Positions 52,087-60,645 of a stretch of 64,000 bases of DNA are shown one piece after another. Numbering within the stretch: the first letter of the stretch is position 1; each line of letters opens with the position of its first letter. The translations under genes and the position numbers were made by a program. The notes below the pieces were generated by a model. That model ran no database searches. It was not told the DNA's origin and was given only the letters and a program-made list of their open reading frames with translations. Source of the DNA: Geomonas agri (GTDB taxonomy: Bacteria > Desulfobacterota > Desulfuromonadia > Geobacterales > Geobacteraceae); contig NZ_JAINZO010000001.1 in the NCBI RefSeq assembly GCF_020179605.1, positions 1,178,001-1,242,000 on the forward strand, written 5' to 3'.

Positions 52087-52115
52087 TTGACCCGCGCTCT
52101 TTTTGTTGGTATAAG
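52087..52115 (+). promoter_or_regulatory. Sigma-70 promoter of tRNA-Leu
   Basis: TTGACC, 17 bases, TATAAG. The expected start is about 40 bases before the tRNA. Confidence 0.85.
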
Positions 52116-52159
52116 ATGTGTCTCTTTTGCGGCGGGAACGCAGTTCCCGTTTAAAAGAC

Positions 52160-52244
52160 GCCGGAGTGGTGAAATTGGTAGACGCACTGGACTCAAAATC
52201 CAGCGCCGCAAGGCGTGCCGGTTCGACCCCGGCCTCCGGTACCA
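52160..52244 (+). tRNA. tRNA-Leu(CAA)
   Basis: 85 bases with the long variable arm of class II tRNAs. Acceptor GCCGGAG / CTCCGGT with CCA encoded. Anticodon arm CTGGA-CTCAAAA-TCCAG gives CAA. Variable arm CGCCGCAAGGCG. T arm CCGG-TTCGACC-CCGG. Confidence 0.97.
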
Positions 52245-52251
52245 TCAACAA

Positions 52252-52288
52252 ATAAGGGTTCAGCTTCTTAGAGGCTGGACCCTTTTTT
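52252..52288 (+). terminator. Intrinsic terminator of tRNA-Leu
   Basis: AAGGGTTCAGC pairs with GCTGGACCCTT around TTCTTAGAG, followed by six T. Confidence 0.85.
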
Positions 52289-52388
52289 CATATGACCTGC
52301 TCGCTTGCATTCTGCCGCCATGGTTGAGTGCTATCATCTTGTGGTTACGAAACATTTCTTGAGTTTGAGTAACATATAGGTTACTTTT

Positions 52389-52718
52389 ATGATCGGGTGT
52401 CGCGTCGAAGAATACCTGCAAGAGGATGGCACCAGTCCATACGAGGATTGGTTCTTAACTCTGGATACGCTTGCCGCTGCCAAGCTTTCAGTTGCGAAGC
52501 TGAAAATGGAGCAAGGGAACCTCTCCAACGTGAAGTGGTTTCGCGGTATCGGTGAGTACCGTTTGGACTGGGGACCCGGATACCGCATCTATGTGGGGCG
52601 CGATGGCGACAGGCTCATCATCCTTTTAGGTGGCGGCACCAAAAAAGGGCAGCAAAAGGATATCGAGCGGGCCATCGTACTATGGAAGGAGTATCAAAAG
52701 CGCAAGAAGGAGAAGTAA
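52389..52718 (+). CDS. RelE/HigB-type toxin (phage Gp49-like)
   Basis: A 109-residue basic protein of the RelE/ParE superfamily, Gp49/HigB branch: it has a WFLTLD-type N-terminal helix, [22 protein letters not shown] (the core beta-hairpin with conserved Arg), [20 protein letters not shown] and a Lys-rich C-terminus. Members cleave mRNA on the ribosome. The antitoxin ATG comes one base after its stop (TAATATG), in the toxin-first order usual for HigBA. It sits 100 bases downstream of tRNA-Leu and its base composition is less GC-rich than the neighbours, which fits horizontal gain. Confidence 0.88.
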   Translation: MIGCRVEEYLQEDGTSPYEDWFLTLDTLAAAKLSVAKLKMEQGNLSNVKWFRGIGEYRLDWGPGYRIYVGRDGDRLIILLGGGTKKGQQKDIERAIVLWKEYQKRKKEK

Positions 52719-52719
52719 T

Positions 52720-53040
52720 ATGGCTTTGACGCGTGATTTTAAAGAGACGGTAAAGAAGAGGGTGGAGCAGGATCCTGATTTTGCAAAAGCCCTTTTGCAC
52801 GAGGCCATCGATCTTATGTTGGATGGTGATTCTGCCACTGCGAAACTCATTCTTCGCGATCTTATCAACGCGACGGTTGGGTTTGAGCAATTAGCCCAAG
52901 AGGTTCAGAAACCGTGTAAGAGCTTGCATCGTATGCTTTCCGCAAGTGGTAACCCCACCATGGAAAACCTGTCTGCCATCTTTGCCACCATGAAAAAGGC
53001 ATTGCGTGTTCGGGTTGAGACCACGGTGACTGCGGTTTAG
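52720..53040 (+). CDS. HigA-type antitoxin
   Basis: A 106-residue antitoxin partner. N-terminal helices (FKETVKKRVEQDPDFAKALLHEAIDLML) are followed by a helix-turn-helix-like region (INATVGFEQLAQEVQKPCKSLHRMLSASGNPTMENLSAIFATMKKAL), as in XRE-type HigA proteins (the Gp49 partner family). It neutralises the toxin and probably represses the operon. The ribosome site GAAGGAGAAG lies inside the toxin 3' end. The open frame upstream to 52630 overlaps the toxin and is not used. Confidence 0.85.
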   Translation: MALTRDFKETVKKRVEQDPDFAKALLHEAIDLMLDGDSATAKLILRDLINATVGFEQLAQEVQKPCKSLHRMLSASGNPTMENLSAIFATMKKALRVRVETTVTAV

Positions 53041-53135
53041 CCCCTTCATTCTATCTTCATGCCCCGCTCACTAGCGAAAGGCTTAGCTCTGAAGGGCTAT
53101 GCCTTTAAACGGGCATCTGCCCAGGGAGAAGAGTC

Positions 53136-53864
53136 ATGCCACCATCTGAGGCAAACACGGCACTCGCGGTTTGCCCTAAGTGCTCAGCACCGCACACGCC
53201 TGGTAGTGACACCTGCCCCAAGTGCGGGGTTATCTTCGCCAAGGTGCGGCGACGTTCGGACCAAGCGCCCTCACAGCCGGAGGTGGTCAGGTCGATGCCC
53301 TCTGCTGTTGCAAGCCGACTCGCTGCTCCCGGCGTGGTCGCTGCGCGCTGCGCTTTCCTCGCTCTCCTCGCCTTCTACAGTTTTCGCATACTGACCCATC
53401 CCATAGTCTCCAACTATGTCGGCGAAACCTTCCTGCACCTCGTCAATCTCCCCTTTCACGAGGCTGGGCACGTTCTCTTTTCGCCTTTGGGGCGCTTCCT
53501 CCAGGTCGCCGGCGGCACTATCATGCAGCTTCTGGTTCCGGCTGTGGTGGCGGTCTCCTTTTACATGCGCCGCGACCGGTATGCTACAGCCGTGGGTATC
53601 TGGTGGCTCGGAGAGAGCATGGCCGATGTCGCTCCCTATGCCGACGATGCGCGTGCTGGTCAACTTCCACTCCTTGGAGGTGTAACGGGGAGTGAGGTGG
53701 AAGACTATCACGACTGGGAGGTGATGCTGGGAAAGCTCGGCATGCTTCCCTGGGACCATGCCATCGGCACTTTCTTCTTCGTCGCCGGAGGTGCCGTCAT
53801 GGCTGCAGCCATCATCTGGGGATTGGTGGTATCCTTTCGCCACACAGAAGCGGAGTCCTGCTGA
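53136..53864 (+). CDS. Zinc-ribbon membrane protein with HEAGH metalloprotease-like motif
   Basis: A 242-residue protein. Residues 10-35 form a cytosolic zinc ribbon (C13, C16, C27, C30; CPKCSAPHTPGSDTCPKC). Three or four membrane helices follow at about 68-86, 118-140 and 215-238. NLPFHEAGHVLFSPLG places H108-E109-x-x-H112 at a membrane interface, as in M50/site-2 protease-like enzymes. A later acidic segment (ESMADVAPYADDARAGQLPLLGG) could give a third ligand. It is too short for a standard site-2 protease; activity is unproven. GGGAGAAGAG precedes the ATG. Confidence 0.75.
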   Translation: MPPSEANTALAVCPKCSAPHTPGSDTCPKCGVIFAKVRRRSDQAPSQPEVVRSMPSAVASRLAAPGVVAARCAFLALLAFYSFRILTHPIVSNYVGETFLHLVNLPFHEAGHVLFSPLGRFLQVAGGTIMQLLVPAVVAVSFYMRRDRYATAVGIWWLGESMADVAPYADDARAGQLPLLGGVTGSEVEDYHDWEVMLGKLGMLPWDHAIGTFFFVAGGAVMAAAIIWGLVVSFRHTEAESC

Positions 53865-53912
53865 GTCTTCTGATACTTTAAAACTGGAAGCTTTATCGGG
53901 GAGAGGGACGGG

Positions 53913-54425
53913 ATGAAGAAATTATCGCTGTGGTTGACGCTGTTGTTGTCGGGGTGCGCGGGGATGCCTGAGCGTGTTAAGCCGGTCGATAACTTTGACG
54001 TGCAGAAATACCTGGGCAAATGGTACGAGATCGCACGTCTCGATCACTCCTTCGAGCGGGGCCTCAGCCGGGTAACCGCGGAATACAGCCTGCGGGAAGA
54101 TGGCGGCCTCAAGGTAGTCAACCGGGGCTACCTGGCCAAAGAAAGCAGGTGGAAAGAGGCCATTGGCAAGGCATATTTTGTTGATGCTCCTGACAAAGGA
54201 TACCTGAAGGTTTCCTTCTTCGGACCATTTTACGGTTCCTATGTTATAGTTGACCTCGACCATGACAGTTACCAATACTCCCTGGTCTGTGGTCCAAACA
54301 CCAATTATCTGTGGATCCTGTCACGTAGTCCTGAGATGGAAGCTTCAGTCAAAGATCGGCTCGTTGCAAAGGCGGCAGCTCTTGGCTTCGACACGAGCAA
54401 GTTGATCTTTATCACCCACAACTAG
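53913..54425 (+). CDS. blc: Outer-membrane lipocalin (Blc-type lipoprotein)
   Basis: A 170-residue bacterial lipocalin. The lipobox LSGC (LTLLLSGC) is followed by the lipocalin motifs: KYLGKWYEIARLDHSFERGL (GxW), YVIVDLDHDSYQYSLVCGPNTNYLWILSR (SCR2/SCR3 type TDY...R). Blc binds lysophospholipids and fatty acids in E. coli. This may relate to the lipid genes at 36.8-40.6 kb, but it is 13 kb away. A GGGGAGAGGG site precedes the ATG. Confidence 0.92.
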   Translation: MKKLSLWLTLLLSGCAGMPERVKPVDNFDVQKYLGKWYEIARLDHSFERGLSRVTAEYSLREDGGLKVVNRGYLAKESRWKEAIGKAYFVDAPDKGYLKVSFFGPFYGSYVIVDLDHDSYQYSLVCGPNTNYLWILSRSPEMEASVKDRLVAKAAALGFDTSKLIFITHN

Positions 54426-54444
54426 AGTGCAATAGGAGGGGGAG

Positions 54445-56241
54445 ATGGACAAACGCTTTCCTGGCCGAAAGAGTGCTGTAACCATGCTGCACCGCTGCCG
54501 GTTTCTCTTCTCGCTTCTTCCCGCTTTCTTGCTCCTCCTCATTTACGTCGTCCCTGCCCACGCCGCTGACTCTTGCACCGACTGTCATAGCGACCGCGCC
54601 AGGATGACCTCTCTTGGTTTTCCGCACCTCGCTGTGACCCCTGAAGAAGTGGAGCAGCAATCGGGAATGAATGCGGGATGTGTAGATTGCCACATGGGTG
54701 ATCCTGCCAATTCAGACCGTACCGCCGCCCACCAGGGCATGGGGAGACTGCACCTGGTGCGCAAAAAGGGGCTGCTCGCCGAGACGACCGAACGGAAGGC
54801 TCCCCTGGAACTGACCGGCAATCCGATGACCCGCATCAAGAACCAGGTCATCAAAGACGGGAAGGCCGTCATCGATCCCAATGTCGCCCTGGTTCTGTAC
54901 CATGACAAGCGTCTGGACAACCTTTCCCAGGATTTCTCAACTATCGAGCAGACCTGCGGTTCTTGCCACGCGAAGGAGTTCTCCGAGTTCACCCGGAGCA
55001 CGATGGCGCAAAACGGTAAGCAGAGCCGCTACCAGAGCTGGAGCGATCCGCAGCGCGGTCCACATAACTGCGGCGTGTGGTTCGATGGCAACTATGAAAA
55101 GATTGCCCCCAACACCGCGGTTCCTTTCTCCAGGGAACAAAGCGCTCTCAACCAGCGCAGCTGCAACACCTGCCACGTCGGTTGTCTCGATTGTCACTAT
55201 GATCCTCAGCCGCGGGATGCCAGCAATCTCAGGGCGGGGATGCACACCTTCAACAGGGTGCCGAAGCCAGAGAGCTGCTATGGTGGCGGCCGCGGCCAGA
55301 TCTGCCATGCCGGCCCGGAAGAGCGCCGCCGAGGCGCCGGCTATTTCGGCGGAACTTACGCCAACCCCGAGGGAATGGAGCCGGACATCCACCAGGTGAA
55401 GAAGGTGGTCTGCCTGGACTGCCACGAGAACAGCGGCTCCAACCGCGGGCTGGGACATGCCATGGTTAAGCGGCAGGGGCGTTGCGACAAATGCCACGAG
55501 CGGCAACTCGCCAGCCACCAGAAGTCGCTGCACAAGTCGCTCGCCTGCGAGGCGTGCCACATCCAGAATGTCTCGGGGTACCAGGGGACCTATTGGGGGC
55601 CGGGAAAGCTGGCGGGGATGGAGACGCCATACTTCAAGTACAAGGAATATTACGGCATCATGAAGGAGCCGATCCTGATCCGCGACCAGAAGGGGCGCTG
55701 GATCCCGGTGAAACCGTTTCCGATGGCAGTCATGAACCAGAAGGAGTCTGCGCTGAAACCCGGGTTGCACTGGCGATGGCCTGCCGATCTGCCCGATCTG
55801 CAGCGCACCGACGACGCCTTCGGCTATGTCGGTCTCTTCGGCGGCCTCCCCGAAAACAACAAGGCCCTGCTCTGGATTCAGATGGACAAGGTGTCCCACA
55901 AATACGGGAAAAGCCGCTCCTGTGCCTCTTGTCATGATTTGGTTGACGGCGAACAGCGCCAGGTGGTGCAATGGGATTTCAGCGACGCCGGCGCATTGCC
56001 CTTCAGTGGCAGCCACACGGTGACTGCCGGGAAGAAGGGGCTATCAATACGCGACCCGAAATCAGAAAAGATTGAGGTCTCTGCCGGTTACCGGCTTTCC
56101 AGCCTGGCGCCGTGGTTCTATCTGAAGGACCGCTGGCACATCGACGGCGACTTCTCGCTGCCGTCGCTCAGGGATCGGGAACTGTACACCCGAGTCAGGG
56201 GAGATGTTGGCAAGGCGCGTACGGCGAAGGTAATTCATTGA
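54445..56241 (+). CDS. Multiheme c-type cytochrome with nine CXXCH motifs and one C-X8-CH
   Basis: A 598-residue exported cytochrome. A long signal peptide covers residues 1-40 (FLFSLLPAFLLLLIYVVPAHA). The nine CXXCH motifs are CTDCH (44-48), CVDCH, CGSCH, CNTCH, CLDCH (two residues after the previous CH), CLDCH, CDKCH, CEACH and CASCH. In addition C278-X8-C287-H288 (CYGGGRGQICH) is a possible non-standard heme site. The C-terminal 110 residues carry no hemes and are beta-rich. It is expected in the periplasm or outer surface. Catalysis (for example nitrogen or sulfur oxyanion reduction) or simple electron transfer cannot be separated. GGAGGGGGAG precedes the ATG. Confidence 0.9.
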   Translation: MDKRFPGRKSAVTMLHRCRFLFSLLPAFLLLLIYVVPAHAADSCTDCHSDRARMTSLGFPHLAVTPEEVEQQSGMNAGCVDCHMGDPANSDRTAAHQGMGRLHLVRKKGLLAETTERKAPLELTGNPMTRIKNQVIKDGKAVIDPNVALVLYHDKRLDNLSQDFSTIEQTCGSCHAKEFSEFTRSTMAQNGKQSRYQSWSDPQRGPHNCGVWFDGNYEKIAPNTAVPFSREQSALNQRSCNTCHVGCLDCHYDPQPRDASNLRAGMHTFNRVPKPESCYGGGRGQICHAGPEERRRGAGYFGGTYANPEGMEPDIHQVKKVVCLDCHENSGSNRGLGHAMVKRQGRCDKCHERQLASHQKSLHKSLACEACHIQNVSGYQGTYWGPGKLAGMETPYFKYKEYYGIMKEPILIRDQKGRWIPVKPFPMAVMNQKESALKPGLHWRWPADLPDLQRTDDAFGYVGLFGGLPENNKALLWIQMDKVSHKYGKSRSCASCHDLVDGEQRQVVQWDFSDAGALPFSGSHTVTAGKKGLSIRDPKSEKIEVSAGYRLSSLAPWFYLKDRWHIDGDFSLPSLRDRELYTRVRGDVGKARTAKVIH

Positions 56242-56260
56242 AAGGGAATAGGGGATAGCG

Positions 56261-56428
56261 ATGTTTGAAACGCAGTACAACGAAGAGATGGAAACCGAGG
56301 TAAGGCGGTTGGAGGCGAAGAAGCGGGCTGCGGAGGCGGGGCACCCCGAGTGGGACAATGCCTGCGCTTCTTGCGGTTGCCAGTTGGCCGGCACCGATGA
56401 CCGGTTCTGTGAGGCTTGCCGCCGTTGA
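56261..56428 (+). CDS. Small zinc-ribbon protein (55 residues)
   Basis: An ORF of 55 codons 19 bases after the cytochrome gene. The N-terminal half is a charged helix (YNEEMETEVRRLEAKKRAAEAG). The C-terminal half is a four-cysteine zinc ribbon (CASCGCQL...FCEACRR). AGGGGATAGCG precedes the ATG at 56261. Function unknown; it may be co-transcribed with the cytochrome. A strong terminator follows. Confidence 0.6.
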   Translation: MFETQYNEEMETEVRRLEAKKRAAEAGHPEWDNACASCGCQLAGTDDRFCEACRR

Positions 56429-56468
56429 CCATGCTGATGTGAAGAGTGCGTCAACAGCTCAGAGTAGC

Positions 56469-56499
56469 AAAAAGGGTCTCCTTCAGAGACCCTTTTTGT
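56469..56499. terminator. Bidirectional intrinsic terminator
   Basis: A 12-bp perfect stem AAAAAGGGTCTC / GAGACCCTTTTT with a five-base loop. It lies between the convergent small zinc-ribbon and sodB genes. Confidence 0.92.
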
Positions 56500-56527
56500 T
56501 TCTGGTAACAGGCACTGCAGGGAGACA

Positions 56528-57112
56528 TTACATCTGCATCCTTTCCTCGGCCTTGGTCCACTCGATGTTCTGGAAGAAGGAGTTGATGTAGTCGGCGCGC
56601 TTGAGGCCGTAATCGGTCATGAAGGCGTGTTCGAAGACGTCCATCACCAGGATCGGTACGCAGCAGGCGGGGTGACCGACGTCGTGCTCGTTGATCCAGC
56701 AGTTCATCAGCTTGCCACTGTGGGCGTCTTGGTACAGAATTGCCCAGCCGATGCCGCGCATGGCCCCGACGGACTTGAAGTCCTGGACCCACTCGTCGTA
56801 GCTTCCGAAGTCCTGGTGCAAACGGGCCGCCAGCCTGCCGTCCTGGTTGATGGGCTGGTTGCCGCCGAGGTTTTCGAAGTAGAGTTCATGCAGTTTCATG
56901 CCGTTGAACTCCCACCCGAAACGCCTCTTCAGTTCCGCAAATGTGGGGTCGGAACCTTTGCCGTCCTTGCGCAGTTGCATGAGCTGCTCGTCGAGGGCGT
57001 TACTGTTTTTCACATACCCCTGGTACAGGGTGAAGTGGTTGTTGAGGAGCGCCTCGCTGAATCCGGGCATCCCGATCAGCTCGGAGTAGTCTTTTGCCGT
57101 GAACGCCGTCAT
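56528..57112 (-). CDS. sodB: Fe/Mn superoxide dismutase
   Basis: A 194-residue superoxide dismutase. Metal ligands: H26 (LLNNHFTLYQGYV), a second His in LHELYFENLGG, Asp in VMDVFEHAF and the last His there. GIGWAILYQD is the conserved second-shell region. This is a family of cytosolic enzymes with Fe or Mn. The sequence is divergent from typical SodB (HELYFENLGGNQ instead of HxxYxxNL), so the metal is not assigned. The ATG at 57112 has AAAGGAG eight bases upstream; the frame from 57181 is only leader. Confidence 0.9.
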   Translation of the reverse strand: MTAFTAKDYSELIGMPGFSEALLNNHFTLYQGYVKNSNALDEQLMQLRKDGKGSDPTFAELKRRFGWEFNGMKLHELYFENLGGNQPINQDGRLAARLHQDFGSYDEWVQDFKSVGAMRGIGWAILYQDAHSGKLMNCWINEHDVGHPACCVPILVMDVFEHAFMTDYGLKRADYINSFFQNIEWTKAEERMQM

Positions 57113-57172
57113 ATCTCTCTCCTTTGTTTGTAGTTTTCGACATTTGCAGCGGTTCCGCAAAAACACTGACCA

Positions 57173-57200
57173 ATTGTACAAGGATGATTAGGGCTGTCAA
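57173..57200 (-). promoter_or_regulatory. Sigma-70 promoter of sodB
   Basis: On the minus strand: TTGACA, 16 bases, TACAAT, about 60 bases upstream of the ATG. Confidence 0.65.
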
Positions 57201-57255
57201 ATATTACCCGGGAGATCTGGAAGGCTCGGCGCGATATTGCCATAGATTATTTTCA

Positions 57256-57284
57256 TTGACCGCGGGTCCTTCCGTGGTTAAAGT
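57256..57284 (+). promoter_or_regulatory. Candidate promoter of the MacA-MacB-TolC operon
   Basis: TTGACC, 17 bases, TAAAGT. The leader would be about 130 bases. Confidence 0.35.
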
Positions 57285-57420
57285 GACGGTTTGACTGTGG
57301 ATTGCACATATCATCATTGTTTCATCTTTCTTGCACATTTAGCGGTTAGCCTGTCGCAGGTCTGATGTCGACAACATGCGCTGCAAAGACAGTCTCAAGA
57401 ATCAATATAGAGGTGGACTC

Positions 57421-58662
57421 GTGAAAAGAATCGTAGGCGCCGTCATACTGTTGTCCATTCTGGGAGTGGCCGGCTACTTCTACTTCAAACAACCTCCGAA
57501 GGCGCAGTACAAGACCCAGAAGGTCGAGCGCGGCACCATCGCCTCCACAGTCTCCGCCACCGGTACGCTCAACGCCGTGGTCACGGTCCAGGTCGGTACC
57601 CAGGTCTCTGGCACCATCGCGAAGCTGTACGTGGATTTCAACTCGCCCGTGAAGAAGGGGCAGCCCATCGCCCAGATCGACCCGGCGTTGTTCAATTCCG
57701 CGGTGCAGCAGTCCCGCGGCAATGCCCTTAACGCCGAAGCCAATCTTGCGAAGGCCAAGGTGACCCTGGTGGATGCCAAGAGGACGCTGGGGCGCAACAG
57801 GGAACTCCTGAAGGAAGGGATCGTTGCCCAGAGCGACCTCGACGCCGCCCAGACCGCCTATGACTCCGCAGTGAGTGGCGTTAAGGCGGCCGAGGCCGCC
57901 GTGATGCAGACTCGTGGTGCATTGAAGCAGGCAGAAACCAACCTCAATTACTCAACCATCAGGTCGCCGGTGGACGGCACTGTCGTCTCCCGTAACGTGG
58001 ACGTCGGGCAGACCGTCGCGGCCTCCTTCCAGACGCCGACGCTGTTCACCATCGCGCAGGACCTTACCAAGATGCAGATCGACACCAGCGTGGACGAGTC
58101 CGATATCAGCAAACTCAAGGTGGGGCAGAAGGCCACCTTCACCGTGGACGCCTATTCCGACCGGCAGTTCGAGGGGACCGTGGTGCAGATCAGGAACGCA
58201 CCCGTGGTGACCCAGAACGTGGTCACCTACGTCACGGTCATCGCCGTGGACAACAAGGAGCTGAAACTGAAACCGGGCATGACTGCCAACGTCACCGTGG
58301 AGACCCTGAGAAAAGACAACCTGCTCAAGGTCCCGGCTGCCGCGCTCCGTTTCAAGCCGCGCTCCGACAAGGATAAGAACGCATCCGGCAAGACTGGCCC
58401 CGGTAGCATGAACGGTACCGGCGGTGGGCACGGCGCCGGTACCGGTTCCAAGGGCAAGCCCGGCGGCAAGGACGGCGGACAGAAGGTGTACACGCTTAGT
58501 GTAGAAGGGAAGCCGGTGCCGGTAACCATCACCACTGGGATAAGTGACGGCAGCTTTGTCGAAGTGCTCTCCGGCAACCTGAAGGAAGGCGACGACGTCA
58601 TCATCGAGCAGGTGAGCCAGGATAAGAAGAAAAATGGCATGCCCATGGGACCGAGGTTCTAA
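57421..58662 (+). CDS. MacA-like periplasmic adaptor (HlyD/RND MFP family)
   Basis: A 413-residue membrane-fusion protein. The N-terminal anchor is IVGAVILLSILGVAGYFYF. The lipoyl halves are VSATGTLNAVVTVQVGTQVSGTIAKLYVDFNSPVKKGQPIAQID and IRSPVDGTVVSRNVDVGQTVAASFQTP. A coiled-coil hairpin spans about 85-165, with beta-barrel and membrane-proximal domains after it. Between these C-terminal strands lies a Gly/Lys-rich insert (KDKNASGKTGPGSMNGTGGG and on, about 35 residues), unusual for MacA. The GTG at 57421 follows AGAGGTGG; a longer frame from 57376 is not favoured. It forms one operon with the ATPase, permease and TolC-type genes. Confidence 0.9.
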   Translation: MKRIVGAVILLSILGVAGYFYFKQPPKAQYKTQKVERGTIASTVSATGTLNAVVTVQVGTQVSGTIAKLYVDFNSPVKKGQPIAQIDPALFNSAVQQSRGNALNAEANLAKAKVTLVDAKRTLGRNRELLKEGIVAQSDLDAAQTAYDSAVSGVKAAEAAVMQTRGALKQAETNLNYSTIRSPVDGTVVSRNVDVGQTVAASFQTPTLFTIAQDLTKMQIDTSVDESDISKLKVGQKATFTVDAYSDRQFEGTVVQIRNAPVVTQNVVTYVTVIAVDNKELKLKPGMTANVTVETLRKDNLLKVPAAALRFKPRSDKDKNASGKTGPGSMNGTGGGHGAGTGSKGKPGGKDGGQKVYTLSVEGKPVPVTITTGISDGSFVEVLSGNLKEGDDVIIEQVSQDKKKNGMPMGPRF

Positions 58663-59388
58663 ATGGACGAAGTAGTCCGTCTTAGCGACGTCGTCAAGAT
58701 CTACACCATGGGGGAGGAGCGCGTCGAGGCGATGAAGGGGGTCTCCTTCACCGTGCAGCGGGGTGAGTTCGTTTCCATCATGGGAGCCTCGGGCAGCGGC
58801 AAGTCGACCTGCATGAATATCCTGGGATGTCTGGATGTCCCGACGCGGGGGAGCTATTTCCTCGACGGCGTGGACGTAGGGAAACTTTCGGCCGACGCCC
58901 TGGCCGAGGTGCGCAACAAGAAGCTCGGCTTCGTCTTCCAGGGATTCAACCTGCTGGCCCGCACCACGGCACGACAGAACGTGGAGCTGCCGCTGGTCTA
59001 CGCCCAGATACCGGCTGCCGAGCGGAGGACGCGTGCGTTGGAAGCACTGGAGCGGGTTGGATTGGCCGGCAGGGAAGGGCACTATTCCAACCAGCTCTCC
59101 GGCGGTCAGCAGCAGCGCGTCGCCATCGCCCGCGCACTAGTCAACCGCCCGTCCATCATCCTGGCCGACGAGCCCACCGGTAACCTCGATTCCAGGACCA
59201 CCATCGAGATAATGTCCATCTTCCAGGAACTGAACCGGCAGGGGATCACCATCATCATGGTCACTCACGAGCCCGACGTGGCCGAGTTTACCAGCCGGCA
59301 CATCATCTTCCGCGACGGCCAGGTCATCTCCGACCAGCCCTACCAAGCGAAGAGCGCCGCTGTGCCCGCGGAGGTGCCGCAACCATGA
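58663..59388 (+). CDS. MacB-type ABC exporter ATPase
   Basis: A 241-residue ABC ATPase starting on the base after the adaptor stop. Walker [11 protein letters not shown]-loop [21 protein letters not shown], signature [16 protein letters not shown], Walker [14 protein letters not shown] and H-loop [10 protein letters not shown]. It lies in the LolD/MacB class. In MacB the ATPase is fused to the permease; here it is a separate gene, as in YknY. The stop overlaps the permease start by four bases. Confidence 0.93.
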   Translation: MDEVVRLSDVVKIYTMGEERVEAMKGVSFTVQRGEFVSIMGASGSGKSTCMNILGCLDVPTRGSYFLDGVDVGKLSADALAEVRNKKLGFVFQGFNLLARTTARQNVELPLVYAQIPAAERRTRALEALERVGLAGREGHYSNQLSGGQQQRVAIARALVNRPSIILADEPTGNLDSRTTIEIMSIFQELNRQGITIIMVTHEPDVAEFTSRHIIFRDGQVISDQPYQAKSAAVPAEVPQP

Positions 59389-60614
59389 CCACGCTCTACC
59401 AAAGCCTGCTCATCGCCCTGCGCGCCCTGCGCGTCAACAAGATGCGTGCGCTGCTCACCATGCTCGGCATCATCATCGGCATCGCGGCCGTCATCGCCAT
59501 GGTCGCCATCGGCTCCGGTGCCAGCAAGATGATCTCAGACCAGATCTCCAGCATCGGCTCCAACCTGCTGCTGGTGCTCCCAGGATCGGTCACCTCCGGT
59601 GGCATGCGCTCCGGTTCCGGCGGCACCCAGACACTCACCTACGACGACGCCCGCGCCATCAAGGCCGAGTGTCCGTCGGTCGCTGCGGTCGCCCCTAACG
59701 TTCGTGGGTCCGGGCAGGTGGTCTACGGTAACCAGAACTGGTCCACCGTGGTGTACGGGGTGACGCCGGAGATGGTGGACGTGCGCGACTGGACCATCGT
59801 CGCAGGGCGCAACATAACCCAGTCCGATGTTGACGGCGCCACCAAGAACTGCTTGATTGGCCAGACCGTCGCTGATAACCTCTTCGGCGGCACCGACCCC
59901 GTCGGAAAGATCATCAGGATCAAGAAGATACCCTTCACCGTGGTGGGATGTTTGGGGAGGAAGGGACAGTCGCCCCAGGGGCAGGACCAGGACGACGTCA
60001 TCTACGTGCCGTTGCGTACCGCGCAGAGGAAGCTGCTGGGAAGCCAGTTCCCCAATGTGGTCGGTTCCATCATGGTGCAGGCCAAGAACGCCGAGGTGCT
60101 GGACAAGGCCGAAGACGAGGTCACCGAACTCCTGAACCAGCGCCACCGGATCGGACCCAACCGCGAGGTCGACTACACCATCAGGAACCTGTCCGAACTC
60201 CTGGCGGTAACCGAGCAGTCCTCCAAGGTAATGTCCATCCTGCTCGGCGCGGTGGCGTCGATCTCTCTCGTGGTGGGTGGCATCGGCATTATGAATATCA
60301 TGCTGGTCTCAGTCACGGAGCGCACCCGCGAGATCGGTATCCGCATCGCCATCGGGGCCAAGAAGCGGGACATCCTGCTGCAGTTTCTGACCGAGGCCGT
60401 GCTCCTTACCACCTGCGGTGGTGTCATCGGCATGTTGCTAGGGGTAGCGGGAGCGAAGCTCGTGGCAAGCTTCATCGGGTGGCCCACCCTGACCTCGGTC
60501 AACACCATCATCATCGCCTTCGCCTTCTCGGCAGGAGTCGGGGTTTTCTTCGGCTTTTACCCGGCACGCAAGGCGGCGTCGCTCAACCCGATCGACGCAC
60601 TGAGATACGAGTAA
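59385..60614 (+). CDS. MacB-type ABC exporter permease (FtsX domain)
   Basis: A 409-residue permease. The MacB-PCD start is FYQS-like ([43 protein letters not shown]). A periplasmic domain spans about 45-270. The FtsX core (about 285-400) has LLGAVASISLVVGGIGIMNIMLVSVTERTREIGIRIAIGAKKRDIL. The C-terminus GFYPARKAASLNPIDALRYE is the family hallmark. With MacA-like and TolC-like genes beside it, it would export a drug, peptide or toxin across both membranes. Confidence 0.93.
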   Translation: MTTLYQSLLIALRALRVNKMRALLTMLGIIIGIAAVIAMVAIGSGASKMISDQISSIGSNLLLVLPGSVTSGGMRSGSGGTQTLTYDDARAIKAECPSVAAVAPNVRGSGQVVYGNQNWSTVVYGVTPEMVDVRDWTIVAGRNITQSDVDGATKNCLIGQTVADNLFGGTDPVGKIIRIKKIPFTVVGCLGRKGQSPQGQDQDDVIYVPLRTAQRKLLGSQFPNVVGSIMVQAKNAEVLDKAEDEVTELLNQRHRIGPNREVDYTIRNLSELLAVTEQSSKVMSILLGAVASISLVVGGIGIMNIMLVSVTERTREIGIRIAIGAKKRDILLQFLTEAVLLTTCGGVIGMLLGVAGAKLVASFIGWPTLTSVNTIIIAFAFSAGVGVFFGFYPARKAASLNPIDALRYE

Positions 60615-60645
60615 CCGTTTATCAAGCTGGTTGAAAGGATCGCAC

